NCBI GenBank assembly: GCA_005882905.1
Contig: VBBG01000200.1
Location: 1-7,344 of the forward strand
Length of the DNA: 7,344 nucleotides
Source of the DNA: Candidatus Bathyarchaeota archaeon
GTDB lineage: Archaea > Thermoproteota > Bathyarchaeia > 40CM-2-53-6
Direction: 5' to 3'
Below the pieces are notes generated by a model. The model was not told where the DNA came from. It made no database searches and was given only the letters and a program-made list of their open reading frames with translations. Shown here one piece after another: positions 6,638 through 7,344 of the stretch. The translations under genes and the position numbers were made by a program. How positions within the stretch are numbered: position 1 is the stretch's first letter; each line of letters starts with the position of its first letter.

Positions 6638-7255
6638 TCATTTTGGGCGGACTGCGTTTATCATCCGATTCTCATAATCACTGTACCAGAACCTTAAGCC
6701 ATCCCAGCATAGTCCCGTAGGTCTCCCCGAAAGCCCATACCTTCCCAGCTCCTTTCCACTGTCGAGGTCTATTCCAATCAGCAGGCTTCGGTCGTAGTCC
6801 GTGTACCAGATGCTGTTCTCGACTTGAGCGAGACCATCCGCCCTCCCCAGAGTCCTGTATTCTCCAAGGCGCTTGTGGTCCTCGAGAGAGCGCTCCTCGA
6901 TGAGGCCCCGCTGCTTGAATCCTACCCAGTACTTGGATTCTGAAATGCAGAGCCCGCAGGCGTTTTCACGTTCCTGGCCAAGGTCAGTCTCTCTGAGAAC
7001 TCTACCCTCTGCCGGATCGATTACGACGATTCTCTTTGGACGACCAGCGATCTGCCACAAGTTCGCGCCGTCATACCCTAAGTCTGTTCGAACATTTGGG
7101 CAAGTTATTTTCGCGAGCACTTTCCCAGAGCCGGGATCGAGGCGATAGACCAGACTGGTCTCGCCGTCTGAGTGCCATAGGGTCTTCCCGTCCCAGGCGA
7201 GCCCACACAGATGTGATCCCGGAGCAGCAAGTTTCCGCTCAATCTGGAGTTTCAT
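6638..7255 (-). CDS. Cytoplasmic beta-propeller repeat protein, 205 aa
   Basis: The protein is built of five related repeats starting near residues 18, 58, 100, 140 and 180. Each has a G-L/D-L start, then a WDG-like turn, an aromatic W or YW strand and, in most, a D-x-x-[ST/E]-G turn (LDPGSGKVL, IDPAEGRVL, IDLDSGKEL). The fifth repeat lacks its outer strand, and the N-terminal KLQIERKL could supply it, the usual velcro closure of a propeller, giving five blades. No signal peptide or membrane segment is seen. Plant-type glutaminyl cyclases are five-bladed propellers with similar repeats, but I see nothing that fixes that activity; it could be a lactonase-like or binding propeller. A CGLC pair (Cys100, Cys103) lies in the third repeat. 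The ATG at 7255 is two bases after the stop of the upstream gene, so the pair is likely an operon. It converges on the thioredoxin gene, 94 bases apart. Confidence 0.8.
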   Translation of the reverse strand: MKLQIERKLAAPGSHLCGLAWDGKTLWHSDGETSLVYRLDPGSGKVLAKITCPNVRTDLGYDGANLWQIAGRPKRIVVIDPAEGRVLRETDLGQERENACGLCISESKYWVGFKQRGLIEERSLEDHKRLGEYRTLGRADGLAQVENSIWYTDYDRSLLIGIDLDSGKELGRYGLSGRPTGLCWDGLRFWYSDYENRMINAVRPK

Positions 7256-7257
7256 GG

Positions 7258-7344
7258 TTAAGATTCAGCCACGAGTCTCGATCTGGCTACGGGATATTTC
7301 TCACCATTCTTTCGAAGCTTTCGTTCGATCGCTTCCGAAATGTC
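7258..7344 (-). CDS. C-terminal fragment of an unidentified gene (partial, 28 codons visible)
   Basis: The minus-strand frame is open from the window edge to a TAA at 7260-7258 and gives 28 residues (DISEAIERKLRKNG, then EKYPVARSRLVAES). It is charged and helix-like, as expected for the end of a soluble protein. The stop lies just two bases upstream of the propeller start (TAA CC ATG), a typical operon junction. The other frames there are less protein-like. The family cannot be named from so little sequence. Confidence 0.6.
   Translation of the reverse strand, partial: DISEAIERKLRKNGEKYPVARSRLVAES

Overview
The window looks like a piece of an archaeal chromosome, most likely from the TACK side (Thaumarchaeota/Bathyarchaeota-like); the lineage is an inference. 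The grounds are an archaeal-type Lhr helicase with a C-terminal four-cysteine ribbon, a three-OB-fold RPA-type single-stranded DNA-binding protein, a small SWIM-finger protein, an ArsR-like winged-helix regulator with a TTG start, sparse Shine-Dalgarno sites, and AT-rich boxes at archaeal TATA distances. No rRNA, tRNA, CRISPR array, insertion sequence or phage gene is visible.

Layout. The left edge (586-1, minus strand) holds most of a winged-helix regulator whose end lies outside the window. A roughly 420-base divergent intergenic stretch (587-1006) carries two small palindromes and a TATA-like box but no gene I can support. The plus strand then carries six genes: an unrecognised 125-residue protein with a CxC motif (1007-1384), a SWIM zinc-finger protein (1437-1886), a 48-residue single-pass membrane protein starting at GTG (1939-2085), the Lhr-type helicase (2134-4953), the RPA-like protein (4957-6084) and a thioredoxin-like protein (6100-6543). 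The right side is on the minus strand: a five-bladed beta-propeller protein (7255-6638), preceded two bases upstream by the last 28 codons of another gene that runs out of the window (7344-7258).

How they fit together. Lhr, RPA and thioredoxin are packed with gaps of 3 and 15 bases and are probably one operon, possibly read from a TATA-like box at 2100-2106 just upstream of the Lhr start. With the SWIM gene upstream, the plus-strand block looks like a nucleic-acid processing or repair neighbourhood; that function is inferred from families and context. The minus-strand pair at the right converges on this block.

The most striking observation is an in-frame TAG (2347-2349) in the Lhr gene, between the Walker A motif and motif Ia. 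All downstream helicase motifs are intact and in the same frame. It may be a recent nonsense mutation, a sequence error or a readthrough site; initiation at the next ATG (2425) would give a protein without Walker A. The Lhr, RPA and thioredoxin genes also all lie in one reading frame, separated only by TAG codons. I see no convincing new defence or mobile system here.
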